Positions 13,085-20,467 of a stretch of DNA of 64,000 bases are shown in pieces. The DNA lies in assembly GCA_024128875.1 (NCBI GenBank), contig JAMYFF010000012.1, positions 1-64,000 of the forward strand. Reading direction: 5' to 3'. Within the stretch, counting starts at the first letter, position 1, and every line of letters starts with the position of its first letter. The translations under genes and the position numbers were made by a program. The DNA comes from Salinilacustrithrix flava (GTDB lineage Bacteria > Actinomycetota > Acidimicrobiia > Acidimicrobiales > Salinilacustritrichaceae). The notes below the pieces were generated by a model. The model saw only the letters and a list, made by a program, of their open reading frames with translations. It was not told the origin of the DNA and searched no databases.

Positions 13085-14806
13085 GTGACCGATCACTACC
13101 GCGAAGCATGGGACGAGCTCACCGCGCCGGGGGGCTCCTTCGAGATCGAGACGATCGACGTCCGAGGCGTGCCGATCCAGGTGTTCAAGAGCGCACCGCC
13201 GAACATGCGGGTGCTCTGGGAGCTGTCCGCCGGCCACGGCGACAAGGACTACCTCGTCTACGAGGACGAGCGGTACACCTACGCCGAGGTGCACGCCCAG
13301 GTCCGCGCCCTGGCCCACCTGCTGCGCGAGAGCCACGGCGTCCGCGAAGGCGACCGCGTCGCCATCGCCATGCGCAACTACCCCGAGTGGGTCGTGTCGT
13401 ACTGGGCCGCCCTCAGCCTCGGCGCCGCCGCCGTGGGCATGAACGCGTGGTGGACCGGGCCCGAGATGGAGTACGGGCTCACCGACTCCCGCCCCAAGGT
13501 CCTCATCGCCGACGACGAGCGCATCGAGCGGGTCCTGCCCCACCTCGACGCCGTGCGGGCCGAGCAGCCCATGCACCTCATCAGCGTCCGGTCCGAACGC
13601 GAGCTGCCCGACGACGCCACCCGCTGGACCGACGTCGTCCGCGCCGAGGACGCCCCCGACTCGCTTCCCGAGGCCACCATCGACCCCGACGACGACGCCT
13701 GCATCTTCTACACGTCGGGCACCACCGGGTTCCCGAAGGGGGCCCAGCTCACGCACCGGGGGTGCGTGCACAACATCCTCCACATCGTCTTCATGACCAC
13801 GGCCGCGGGGATGGCGGCCCAGAAGGCGGGCACCGCGCCGGCCCCCGACCCGGATGCCGCGCCGTCCCAGGCCGTGTTCATGGCGCCCACGCCGCTGTTC
13901 CACGTCACGGCCAACAACTGCCTCCTGCACCCCTGCACGCTGGCCGGCGGGCGCCTGGTGCTCACCTACAAGTGGGATCCGGGCCGGGCGCTGGAGCTGA
14001 TCGAGCGCGAGCAGGTCACCAACTTCTCCGGCGTGCCCACCATGAGCCGCGAGCTGCTGGCCCACCCGGACTGGGCGAAGCGGGACACCTCCAGCCTGCA
14101 GGGCATGGGCGGCGGCGGTGCGGCGCTCCAGCCCGACCTGGTCGACAAGATCGACAAGTCGCTCAAGACCGGCGCGCCGTCCACCGGCTACGGCCTCACC
14201 GAGACCTGCGGGATCGTCACCGCCAACTCGGCGGCCAACTACGTGGCCAAGCCGGCGTCGTGCGGCCCGGTCGTGCCGACCCTCGAGGCCAAGCTGGTGG
14301 ACGAGGCCGGCAACGATCTCCCGCCGGGGCCCGACACCGTCGGCCAGCTGTGCGTGCGCGGCTCCGTGGTCATCAAGGGCTACCTGAACCGCCCGGAGGC
14401 GACGGCCGAGGCCATCCAGGACGGGTGGTTCAACACCGGCGACATCGCCCGCATCGACGAGGACGGCTTCGTGTTCATCGTCGACCGGGCCAAGGACATG
14501 GTGCTGCGGGGCGGGGAGAACATCTACTGCTCCGAGGTCGAGACCGCCATCTACGAGCACGACGACGTGGCCGAGGTGGCCGTGTTCGGCGTGCCCGACG
14601 ATCGCCTCGGCGAGGAGGTCGGCGCCGCCATCGTGCTGCGCAACGGGGCGTCCCTCGACGAGGAGGGCCTGCGCTCGTTCCTGGGCGAGCGGATCGCCAA
14701 GTTCAAGATCCCGGCCCACGTCTGGTTCCGCACCGAGCCCCTGCCGCGCAACGCCAACGGCAAGTTCGTCAAGCGCGAGCTGCGCGACGAGTACGTGGGC
14801 AGCTAG
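13085..14806 (+). CDS. fatty-acid/acyl-CoA ligase (AMP-forming)
   Basis: A 573-residue ANL-superfamily ligase. The AMP-binding P-loop is FYTSGTTGFPKG, the A5 motif is GYGLTET, and the C-terminal lysine lies in NANGKFVKREL. It activates a carboxylic acid to its CoA thioester through an acyl adenylate; the chain length is not readable. The GTG start at 13085 gives the natural N-terminus. It follows the carotenoid oxygenase by 44 bases and may be co-transcribed, in which case it could activate a cleavage product. That link is an inference. Its TAG shares a CTAG with the convergent amidase stop. Confidence 0.88.
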   Translation: MTDHYREAWDELTAPGGSFEIETIDVRGVPIQVFKSAPPNMRVLWELSAGHGDKDYLVYEDERYTYAEVHAQVRALAHLLRESHGVREGDRVAIAMRNYPEWVVSYWAALSLGAAAVGMNAWWTGPEMEYGLTDSRPKVLIADDERIERVLPHLDAVRAEQPMHLISVRSERELPDDATRWTDVVRAEDAPDSLPEATIDPDDDACIFYTSGTTGFPKGAQLTHRGCVHNILHIVFMTTAAGMAAQKAGTAPAPDPDAAPSQAVFMAPTPLFHVTANNCLLHPCTLAGGRLVLTYKWDPGRALELIEREQVTNFSGVPTMSRELLAHPDWAKRDTSSLQGMGGGGAALQPDLVDKIDKSLKTGAPSTGYGLTETCGIVTANSAANYVAKPASCGPVVPTLEAKLVDEAGNDLPPGPDTVGQLCVRGSVVIKGYLNRPEATAEAIQDGWFNTGDIARIDEDGFVFIVDRAKDMVLRGGENIYCSEVETAIYEHDDVAEVAVFGVPDDRLGEEVGAAIVLRNGASLDEEGLRSFLGERIAKFKIPAHVWFRTEPLPRNANGKFVKRELRDEYVGS

Positions 14807-15912
14807 CCGGTCGAGGCGGCTTCGAGCACGGCGGCGGTGGCGACGAGGACCTCCTCCTCGCCCCGCCGCCCGATCAGCTGCACGGCCGTGGGCAGGTGCC
14901 CCGGCCGGGCGACCGGCACCACGATCGCCGGGTTGCCGGCCAGGTTGACCGCCACGTTCGGGGCCCGGGTGTCGAGCCGCTGGGGCTCGGTGAGCAGCGG
15001 CGGCTCGTCCATGATCCCGGCGGTGGCGAGCACCGGGGTCCGGGCCAGTGCGGCGTCCAGCTCGGTCCGCCACGGCTGGGCGTGCGCTCGTGCTGCGTCG
15101 AGCTCCGCGTCGGTGATCCGCGCCCCCTTCTCGAGCCGATCCCGGGTCTCCTCGCCGAGCTGGCCGGCGTGGTCGCGAAGGAGGTCGGCGTGGACGCGGG
15201 CCGCCTCGCCGAACAGGATCGTCGTGCCGGCGTCCGCGGCCCGCTCCCAGCCGTCGAGCGCGCCGGGGACGATGTCCAGCCCGCTGGCGGCGAGCAGCCG
15301 ATCGATGGCGGCCTCGATCTCGGGATGGGCGCCGGGCAGGCGGATGCGACCGACCGACGGTGCGGGCGCGCCCGGCACGAAGCCGGGCTCGAGCAGCGCC
15401 ATGCCGGTGACGACGCCGGCGACCGTGGTCGCCATGGGCCCGACCGTGTCGAGGGACGGGGCCAGGGGCTGCACGCCGCTGGTCGGGATGCGGCCGAAGG
15501 TCGTCTTCAACCCGACCACGCCGCAGCACGTCGACGGGATCCGCACCGAGCCGGCGGTGTCGGTGCCGATGGCCACGTCGGCCTCGCCGGTGGCCACGGC
15601 CACGGCGGAGCCGGACGAGGAGCCGCCGGGGATCCGGGCCGGGTCCAGCGGGTTCTGCGGCGTCCCGGTGTAGGGGTTGATGCCGCTGCCTCCGAAGGCG
15701 AGCTCGTGGAGGTTGACCTTGCCCACGATGCGTCCGCCGCCGGCCCGGATGCTGGTGATGCAGGCAGCGTCGGACGTGGCCGGCCCCGCCGCCTCGGCGA
15801 TCGGCCGGGACGCGCAGGTGGTGGGGGTGCCGGCGATGTCGATGAGGTCCTTGACCGCGACCGTTGGCCCGTCGCCGTCCTCGGGCTCGAGGCGCAGGAG
15901 GAAGGTGGTCAC
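14803..15912 (-). CDS. amidase signature family hydrolase
   Basis: A 369-residue amidase with the Ser-cisSer-Lys triad: Lys21 in VAVKDL, the GGSSSG loop at about 96-101, and the nucleophile Ser122 in GTDTAGS. It is shorter than the usual 450-500 residues because it begins almost at the catalytic lysine. The GTG start overlaps the stop of the upstream SRPBCC gene, which supports it as a real start rather than a truncation. The substrate is unknown. A GatA role is unlikely because of the small size and the lack of gatB or gatC nearby. Confidence 0.85.
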   Translation of the reverse strand: MTTFLLRLEPEDGDGPTVAVKDLIDIAGTPTTCASRPIAEAAGPATSDAACITSIRAGGGRIVGKVNLHELAFGGSGINPYTGTPQNPLDPARIPGGSSSGSAVAVATGEADVAIGTDTAGSVRIPSTCCGVVGLKTTFGRIPTSGVQPLAPSLDTVGPMATTVAGVVTGMALLEPGFVPGAPAPSVGRIRLPGAHPEIEAAIDRLLAASGLDIVPGALDGWERAADAGTTILFGEAARVHADLLRDHAGQLGEETRDRLEKGARITDAELDAARAHAQPWRTELDAALARTPVLATAGIMDEPPLLTEPQRLDTRAPNVAVNLAGNPAIVVPVARPGHLPTAVQLIGRRGEEEVLVATAAVLEAASTG

Positions 15913-16370
15913 CCCTGCTGACCCTCGACGATGCCCTTGAGTCGCCGCAGGTTCCGCTTCCAGATCAGGCGCATGATCCTCCCGCCGACGATCCCGCCGA
16001 CGGGGCCGCCCATCCACCAGGGGAACACCAGCCGCTCGGACCACTCGAAGCGGGTGGTCGCCCGATCCGGGGACTGCTCACCGGCGGACGAGAGCGTGAA
16101 GACCCCCTCGCCGGTGACCAGGCCGACGTGGCGAACGCCCATGGCCTGCTCCGGCTCCCAGCGGGTGATCTCCATCAGATCCGTGAGTCGGAGCGGCCCG
16201 ACCTTGGTGTCGCACTCGAAGGTGGTGCCGACGCCGCTGGTGCGGTCCGAGGTGAAGCGGATGGCCTCGGCATCGGCCATCCAGTCGACGTGGGAGCCGA
16301 CGTCCTCGACCGCTGCCCACACCGCCGCCGGGCTCGCGTCGATCGTGGTGGAGACGGTGATCCGGGCCAT
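15909..16370 (-). CDS. SRPBCC (START-like) family protein
   Basis: A 153-residue protein with the polyketide-cyclase/START fold. It begins with the typical strand ARITVSTTIDASPAAVWAAV and ends in the long helix expected of the family. Such proteins bind hydrophobic ligands or act as cyclases or dehydratases. Its stop overlaps the GTG of the amidase gene, so the two form an operon. The function here is unknown. Confidence 0.82.
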   Translation of the reverse strand: MARITVSTTIDASPAAVWAAVEDVGSHVDWMADAEAIRFTSDRTSGVGTTFECDTKVGPLRLTDLMEITRWEPEQAMGVRHVGLVTGEGVFTLSSAGEQSPDRATTRFEWSERLVFPWWMGGPVGGIVGGRIMRLIWKRNLRRLKGIVEGQQG

Positions 16371-16432
16371 GGACGAACGGTAGGCACGCCCGGGTCCGCG
16401 TTCTCGTCACCCCCCGTGCGGATACTTGACCC

Positions 16433-17686
16433 ATGGCCGTCCTCCTCGCCCTCCTCGCCGCCGTCGTGGCCGCCGCGCTGGCCGCGCTCGTGGTCGCCCG
16501 GCTCACCACCACCCAGCTCTCGGCCCGTGCCGCAGAGGAGCGCGAGGCCGCGGTCGCCGCCGCCGTCGACGCCGTCGTGGCCCAGGCCGGGCACGCCTTC
16601 GTCGCCGAGCGGGAGCACACGCTGCGCGCCGCGGTGGAGAGCGCCACCTCGGTGGCCACCTCCAAGCTGCAGGACTCCATGGCCGCCGGCAGCCGGGAGC
16701 TCGACCTGCGCTCGCACTCCTTCGAGCAGCAGGTCACCCACATCGCCGATGCCCTCGGCACCCTCGGTGGGCTGGTCCAGTCCCTGCAGAAGGAGCGGGC
16801 CGAGCAGACCGGGTCGCTCGTGGCCCAGCTCGAGCACGTCACCCGCACGCAGCAGTCCCTCGCCCAGCACACCGACCAGCTCCGCCAGGCGCTGGCCAGC
16901 CCCAAGCAGCGGGGGCAGTGGGGCGAGCGCATGGCCGAGGACGTGCTGCGTGCCGCCGGCTTCCGCGAAGGCGTGAGCTACCGCCGCCAGACCGCGATCG
17001 AGGGCGGCACCATCCCCGACTTCCGCTTCCTGCTGCCGCGGGACCTCGAGCTGCGCATGGACGTGAAGTTCCCGGTCGACAACTACCTGCGGGTGCTGGA
17101 GTGCGAGTCCGACGCCGACCGCGCCCGCCACACCAAGGCCTTCGTGGCCGACGTGCGCAACCACGTCCGCGGCCTGGCCGGCCGGGGCTACGTGGACCAC
17201 CGCGACACGGTCGACTGCCTGCTGCTGTTCATCCCCAACGAGGCGGTGTACGCCTTCCTGCACGAGTCCGACCCCGACATCGTCGACGTCGCACTCGGCC
17301 ACCAGGTGGTGCTGTGCTCCCCGAGCACCCTGTTCGCCGTGCTGGCCGTGGTCCGCCGATCGGTCGAGCAGTTCCAGCTCGAGCGCCGCAGCGACGACAT
17401 CTTGCGCTGCCTCGGCGGCCTGACGGGGGAGTGGGACAAGCTGGTCGGGGCCATCGAGAAGGTGGGTCGCCAGCTGGACCTCACCCACAAGAGCTTCCAC
17501 GACGAGCTCAACGGCACCCGCCGGCGCGTGTTCCAGCGGTCCCTCGACGAGATCGAGTCCCTCCAGTCCGCGGCCGAGCGCCCGGTGCTCGGTGCGGGCG
17601 AGGCTCTGGCCGCCCAGAAGGCCGCCGGTGACGTCCGGGCCCTGCCCGTGGACGACGGCGACCGCGGCGTGGCCGAGGCCGGCTGA
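16433..17686 (+). CDS. rmuC: DNA recombination protein RmuC
   Basis: A 417-residue RmuC-family protein. It has an N-terminal membrane-anchoring helix (residues 1-21), a long Ala/Glu-rich coiled coil to about 150, and the conserved RmuC endonuclease-like domain with GQWGERMAEDVLR and FPVDNYLRVLE. RmuC limits inversions at short repeats in E. coli, and its exact biochemistry is unsettled. It starts with ATG at 16433, 62 bases from the divergent SRPBCC start. Confidence 0.9.
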   Translation: MAVLLALLAAVVAAALAALVVARLTTTQLSARAAEEREAAVAAAVDAVVAQAGHAFVAEREHTLRAAVESATSVATSKLQDSMAAGSRELDLRSHSFEQQVTHIADALGTLGGLVQSLQKERAEQTGSLVAQLEHVTRTQQSLAQHTDQLRQALASPKQRGQWGERMAEDVLRAAGFREGVSYRRQTAIEGGTIPDFRFLLPRDLELRMDVKFPVDNYLRVLECESDADRARHTKAFVADVRNHVRGLAGRGYVDHRDTVDCLLLFIPNEAVYAFLHESDPDIVDVALGHQVVLCSPSTLFAVLAVVRRSVEQFQLERRSDDILRCLGGLTGEWDKLVGAIEKVGRQLDLTHKSFHDELNGTRRRVFQRSLDEIESLQSAAERPVLGAGEALAAQKAAGDVRALPVDDGDRGVAEAG

Positions 17687-17733
17687 ACCCCGGGAGGGTC
17701 CCCGGCGGTGTGCCGCCACCGCCCAGGTCTGAT

Positions 17734-17743
17734 GTTCTAGAAC
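17734..17743. promoter_or_regulatory. palindrome GTTCTAGAAC upstream of the small iron-sulfur-like gene
   Basis: A perfect ten-base palindrome lies 61 bases before the ATG at 17805, in an otherwise GC-rich gap. Its position and AT content fit an operator or a promoter element. I cannot assign a regulator. Confidence 0.3.
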
Positions 17744-17804
17744 GAGGGGGCGCACGGGAACCGACCCGGCGTACCCATCGTCGAGACCGGGAGAAGACCA
17801 GCGA

Positions 17805-18050
17805 ATGTCCGACTACGAGATCCCGAAGCCTGAGCCCAAGGAGATCGACTCCGTCAAGTGGCTCGAGTGGAAGGACGTGATGGAGCGAGCCACCCTCAAG
17901 GGCCATCCGTACAAGGACGAGCGCTGCGACAACTGCTTGTACTACCTGGACCCCGACGAGGAGATCTCGTACTGCTGGCACCAGACCCTGCGCATCCTCG
18001 TGGGCGGCGACTGGTGGTGCCAGTGGTGGGAGCCGATCGAGGAGGAGTGA
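17805..18050 (+). CDS. small four-cysteine protein resembling a high-potential iron-sulfur protein
   Basis: An 81-residue acidic protein with four cysteines, Cys41, Cys44, Cys57 and Cys72 (C-x2-C-x12-C-x14-C). The last lies in a tryptophan-rich WWCQWWE segment. HiPIPs show C-x2-C-x13-14-C-x13-C with a GWC-x2-W ending, so the pattern is close. Unlike classical HiPIPs there is no Tat signal, so it should stay in the cytoplasm. HiPIP-like folds also occur in small subunits of glycyl-radical enzymes, but none is nearby. The ribosome site GGGAGA precedes the ATG. It is followed after two bases by a second tiny gene. The assignment rests on cysteine spacing only. Confidence 0.7.
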   Translation: MSDYEIPKPEPKEIDSVKWLEWKDVMERATLKGHPYKDERCDNCLYYLDPDEEISYCWHQTLRILVGGDWWCQWWEPIEEE

Positions 18051-18052
18051 TC

Positions 18053-18244
18053 ATGGCCAGCGACGAGCTGCCCGACGACGTCCCCGAGGCCGACGCGCTG
18101 GAGCAGCGCCGATCGGTCGACGACGAGCCCGATGCCGATGCTGGTGCCGTGCTCGGCGACGACAGCTTCGAGGTGCCCGAGGCCGACGCCCTTGACCAGG
18201 CCCGGGCCGTCCCCACCGACGACGAACCCGACCCGGAGGGCTGA
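18053..18244 (+). CDS. 63-residue acidic protein with two VPEADAL repeats
   Basis: A very short, very acidic protein. The motif VPEADAL(E/D)Q-x-R-x-V occurs twice, at about residues 8-20 and 43-55, separated by Asp/Glu-rich linkers. There is no membrane segment. Its ATG follows the stop of the cysteine protein by two bases, so the two are probably one transcript. I do not recognise a function. The ordered repeats and the coding-like base use argue that it is a real gene. Confidence 0.65.
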   Translation: MASDELPDDVPEADALEQRRSVDDEPDADAGAVLGDDSFEVPEADALDQARAVPTDDEPDPEG

Positions 18245-18258
18245 GGCCCGACGATCCC

Positions 18259-18286
18259 CGCCCCGGACGCCATGGCGTCCGGGGCG
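18259..18286 (+). terminator. hairpin between convergent genes
   Basis: A perfect 12-base-pair stem (18259-18270 with 18275-18286) closes a CATG loop. It lies between the stops of the 63-residue protein gene and the convergent hemerythrin gene, so it can act on both strands. Confidence 0.7.
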
Positions 18287-18293
18287 TGTCGCG

Positions 18294-18830
18294 TCAGCGG
18301 CCGCCGAGGAGGTCTCGCACCTTGTCCACCGTGGCCGCCCACGGGCCGGCGACGAGCTGCGCGGTGGCGGTGCCGGGCACCAGGGGGTGCGGGTGCGTGG
18401 GCACGACCTTCTTGGCCTGCTCGACCAGGTCACCCAGGGAGTCGAGGGTGGACGCGCCCACCTCGTCGCGGAGCTTCGGGAAGACGTCGGCCTCCTCCTC
18501 CTCCACGTGGTGACGGATCGTCTCGATCAGCGACTCCATGGCCTTCGCGTGGTCGGCGGAGCCGGCATCGAGCTCCTCGAGGTCGGCCAGGAGGCGCTTG
18601 GCCTGCTGGTGCTCCTCGATCGCCTCGTCGGCCATGGCGCCGCCGCCGTCGACCTTGGCTCGCAGCAGGGGGTAGACGAACTGCTCCTCCACGGCGGCGT
18701 GGACGGAGAGGTCGTGCACGATCTGCTTGGTCAGCTCATCGATCGTCTCGGGCTTCTCCGAGAGGTGGACGCGCCGGAACAGCTCGTCGACCTCGCGGTG
18801 GTCGTTCTCCAGCAGCTGGATGACGTTCAT
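18294..18830 (-). CDS. hemerythrin-like HHE cation-binding protein
   Basis: A 178-residue four-helix protein with the hemerythrin/HHE pattern: His11, His44 with Glu48, His74, and His107/His108 with nearby glutamates. These are expected to hold a di-iron centre that binds oxygen or nitric oxide, or serves iron handling. The last 40 residues form a tail beyond the usual domain. The ATG at 18830 begins the family N-terminus NVIQLLENDH. A DosR-box-like palindrome lies 70 bases upstream in the divergent promoter region, in line with a stress or hypoxia role. Confidence 0.88.
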   Translation of the reverse strand: MNVIQLLENDHREVDELFRRVHLSEKPETIDELTKQIVHDLSVHAAVEEQFVYPLLRAKVDGGGAMADEAIEEHQQAKRLLADLEELDAGSADHAKAMESLIETIRHHVEEEEADVFPKLRDEVGASTLDSLGDLVEQAKKVVPTHPHPLVPGTATAQLVAGPWAATVDKVRDLLGGR

Positions 18831-18899
18831 GGGAGTCCTTCCGGAACAGGCGGGTGTGCGGTCCCTCCGTTCCCCGGTCGCGGCGGGCCCATGTCGGAC

Positions 18900-18914
18900 G
18901 GGACGTTGGTCCCT
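18900..18914. promoter_or_regulatory. DosR-box-like palindrome
   Basis: GGGACGTTGGTCCCT matches the core of the mycobacterial DosR box (GGGAC-N4-GTCCC) exactly in both half-sites. It sits between the divergent hemerythrin gene and the 145-residue protein gene. A weaker copy, GGGACCGGGGCCCGA, follows at 18950-18964. Confidence 0.6.
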
Positions 18915-18991
18915 GGCGCCCCGGAGCTCGGTTGGCCGACGATGGCGAAGGGACCGGGGCCCGACCCGGATCGCGAACGGAGGAGCGCGCG

Positions 18992-19429
18992 ATGCCCGAG
19001 CTCATCCAGGACCACGAATGGGAACCCGGTGCGGGACCCCGGGTGCTGGTGGAGGCCGTCGAGTGGGGGACCCGCGAGCACGCCGCCGCGGTCCTGCGCG
19101 AGCACGGCTACGACACGGTCACCTGCCCGGGACCCGAAGGGGCCGGCCAGCGATGCCGGCTGGCCGCAGGGGAGGGGTGCTCCGCCGCCGAGGGCGTCGA
19201 CGTGGTGGTGCACGCGCTGCGCCCGTGGGACCCCCGCAACGTGGAGGCGCTCCGGGCGCTGCGTCGCCGACTGCCCGATCTGCGGGTCGTGGTCGAGGTC
19301 GCCGCACCCGAGGCCGCCCGGCAGAAGGTGGATCTCGAGGGCTGCGTGGTGCTCGAGGCGCCGGCCAGCCCGGCGGAGCTGCTCGAGGCCGTGTCCCGAG
19401 CGATCGGGCACGAGCCCGGGGACGGTTGA
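18992..19429 (+). CDS. 145-residue protein with a three-cysteine domain
   Basis: I do not recognise this family. It has an alpha/beta pattern resembling a Rossmann or receiver-like fold: strand RVLVEA at about 17-22, VDVVVHAL at 69-76 and VVVEVA near 100. Cysteines 45, 55 and 63 lie in a CPGP...C...C segment. The same arrangement recurs in the C-terminal half of the GNAT protein at 34471-35367, so the two are paralogous domains. The ATG at 18992 follows a GGAG-type ribosome site. It is downstream of DosR-like boxes and may respond to the same signal as hemerythrin. Confidence 0.75.
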   Translation: MPELIQDHEWEPGAGPRVLVEAVEWGTREHAAAVLREHGYDTVTCPGPEGAGQRCRLAAGEGCSAAEGVDVVVHALRPWDPRNVEALRALRRRLPDLRVVVEVAAPEAARQKVDLEGCVVLEAPASPAELLEAVSRAIGHEPGDG

Positions 19430-19503
19430 GGGACGAGTTCTACCGAACACCTCGCCGGGTAGGTGGCGGGCTCCGTGCCATCCCCCCAACGGAGGTTTGA
19501 CAG

Positions 19504-19797
19504 ATGAGCTCGACCCTGACCCGCCGCATCGCCGGTGCCGGCTTCGCCGCCGCCCTGCTGCTCGGTGCCGCTGCCTGCGGTGACGACGACGACACCACCG
19601 AGGAGATCGTCGACACCGAGACCGAGACCGACACCGAGGAGGTCGACGTCACCGAGACCGAGGGCGTCACCGAGACCGATACGGAGACCCTCGAGCTCGA
19701 GACCGAGACCCAGACCGAGACGGTCGAGGAGACCGACACCGAGACGGAGACCGAGGTCGTCGAGGAAGAGACCGAGACGGTCACCGAGGAGGACTGA
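19504..19797 (+). CDS. hyperacidic Thr/Glu-rich lipoprotein
   Basis: A 97-residue protein. A signal peptide ends in the lipobox LGAAAC (Cys25), after which almost the whole mature part is Asp, Glu, Thr and Val in TET/DTE-type repeats with no basic residue. It should be anchored on the outside of the membrane as a flexible polyanion that could bind cations. The ribosome site GGAGG lies eight bases before the ATG. A very strong terminator follows, so it is probably its own transcription unit. No function is known. Confidence 0.7.
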   Translation: MSSTLTRRIAGAGFAAALLLGAAACGDDDDTTEEIVDTETETDTEEVDVTETEGVTETDTETLELETETQTETVEETDTETETEVVEEETETVTEED

Positions 19798-19841
19798 TCC
19801 CTCGGACGGCCCACCGGCCGCCCGGACGAATCGCATCACAG

Positions 19842-19879
19842 GCGACGGAGGGCGCAGCGCTCGCTGCGCCCTTCGTCGC
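19842..19879 (+). terminator. 17-base-pair terminator hairpin
   Basis: Arms 19842-19858 and 19863-19879 pair over 17 positions with a single G-T wobble around a GCTC loop. It is the strongest hairpin noticed in the window. It ends the lipoprotein transcript just before the GDT1 gene. Confidence 0.75.
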
Positions 19880-19906
19880 GCCCGGCCCCCGTCCTAGGTT
19901 CGCCCC

Positions 19907-20467
19907 GTGGGTTCGCTGCTCGCCGCGCTCGGCATCGTCTTCCTGGCCGAGCTCGGCGACAAGACCCAGCTGGTCGCGCTCGGCTTCGGCGCCCGCCACC
20001 GCCTCGGACCGGTGCTCGCCGGCGTGGCGTTGGCCTACGCCGCCACCAACCTGCTGTCGGTCGTGGTCGGCGGCCTGCTCGGCGCCGCACTCCCGACCCG
20101 TGCGCTCGGCCTGGGGGGCGGCGTCCTCTTCATCGGGTTCGCGCTCTGGTCCCTGCGGGCTGACGACGATGACGAGGAGGGCATGGCCGCGGCCACCGGC
20201 CACGGCCGAGTCGTGCTGTCCGTCGCCGCGGCCATGTTCGTGGCCGAGCTCGGCGACAAGACGATGCTGGCCACCGCGACGCTGGCCGCCCAGGGCAACC
20301 CGGTGCTGGTGTGGGTCGGCGCCACCATCGGCATCATCGCGTCCGGGTCGGTCGGGGTCCTCGTCGGCCGGGCCACGGGCGCTCGGCTGCCCGAGCAGAC
20401 CATCCGCATCGGCTCCGCGGCGCTGTTCGCCGTGTTCGGGGTGGCCCTGATCGCGCTCAACCTCTGA
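19907..20467 (+). CDS. GDT1/TMEM165 family (UPF0016) cation transporter
   Basis: A 186-residue inner-membrane protein with six predicted helices in two homologous halves. Each half carries the signature ELGDKT (starting at Glu15 and Glu114), with an acidic loop DDDDEE between them. Family members export manganese or exchange calcium or manganese for protons (MneA, GDT1, TMEM165). It starts with GTG at 19907. Its stop overlaps the end of the convergent repeat-protein gene by eleven bases. Confidence 0.88.
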   Translation: MGSLLAALGIVFLAELGDKTQLVALGFGARHRLGPVLAGVALAYAATNLLSVVVGGLLGAALPTRALGLGGGVLFIGFALWSLRADDDDEEGMAAATGHGRVVLSVAAAMFVAELGDKTMLATATLAAQGNPVLVWVGATIGIIASGSVGVLVGRATGARLPEQTIRIGSAALFAVFGVALIALNL

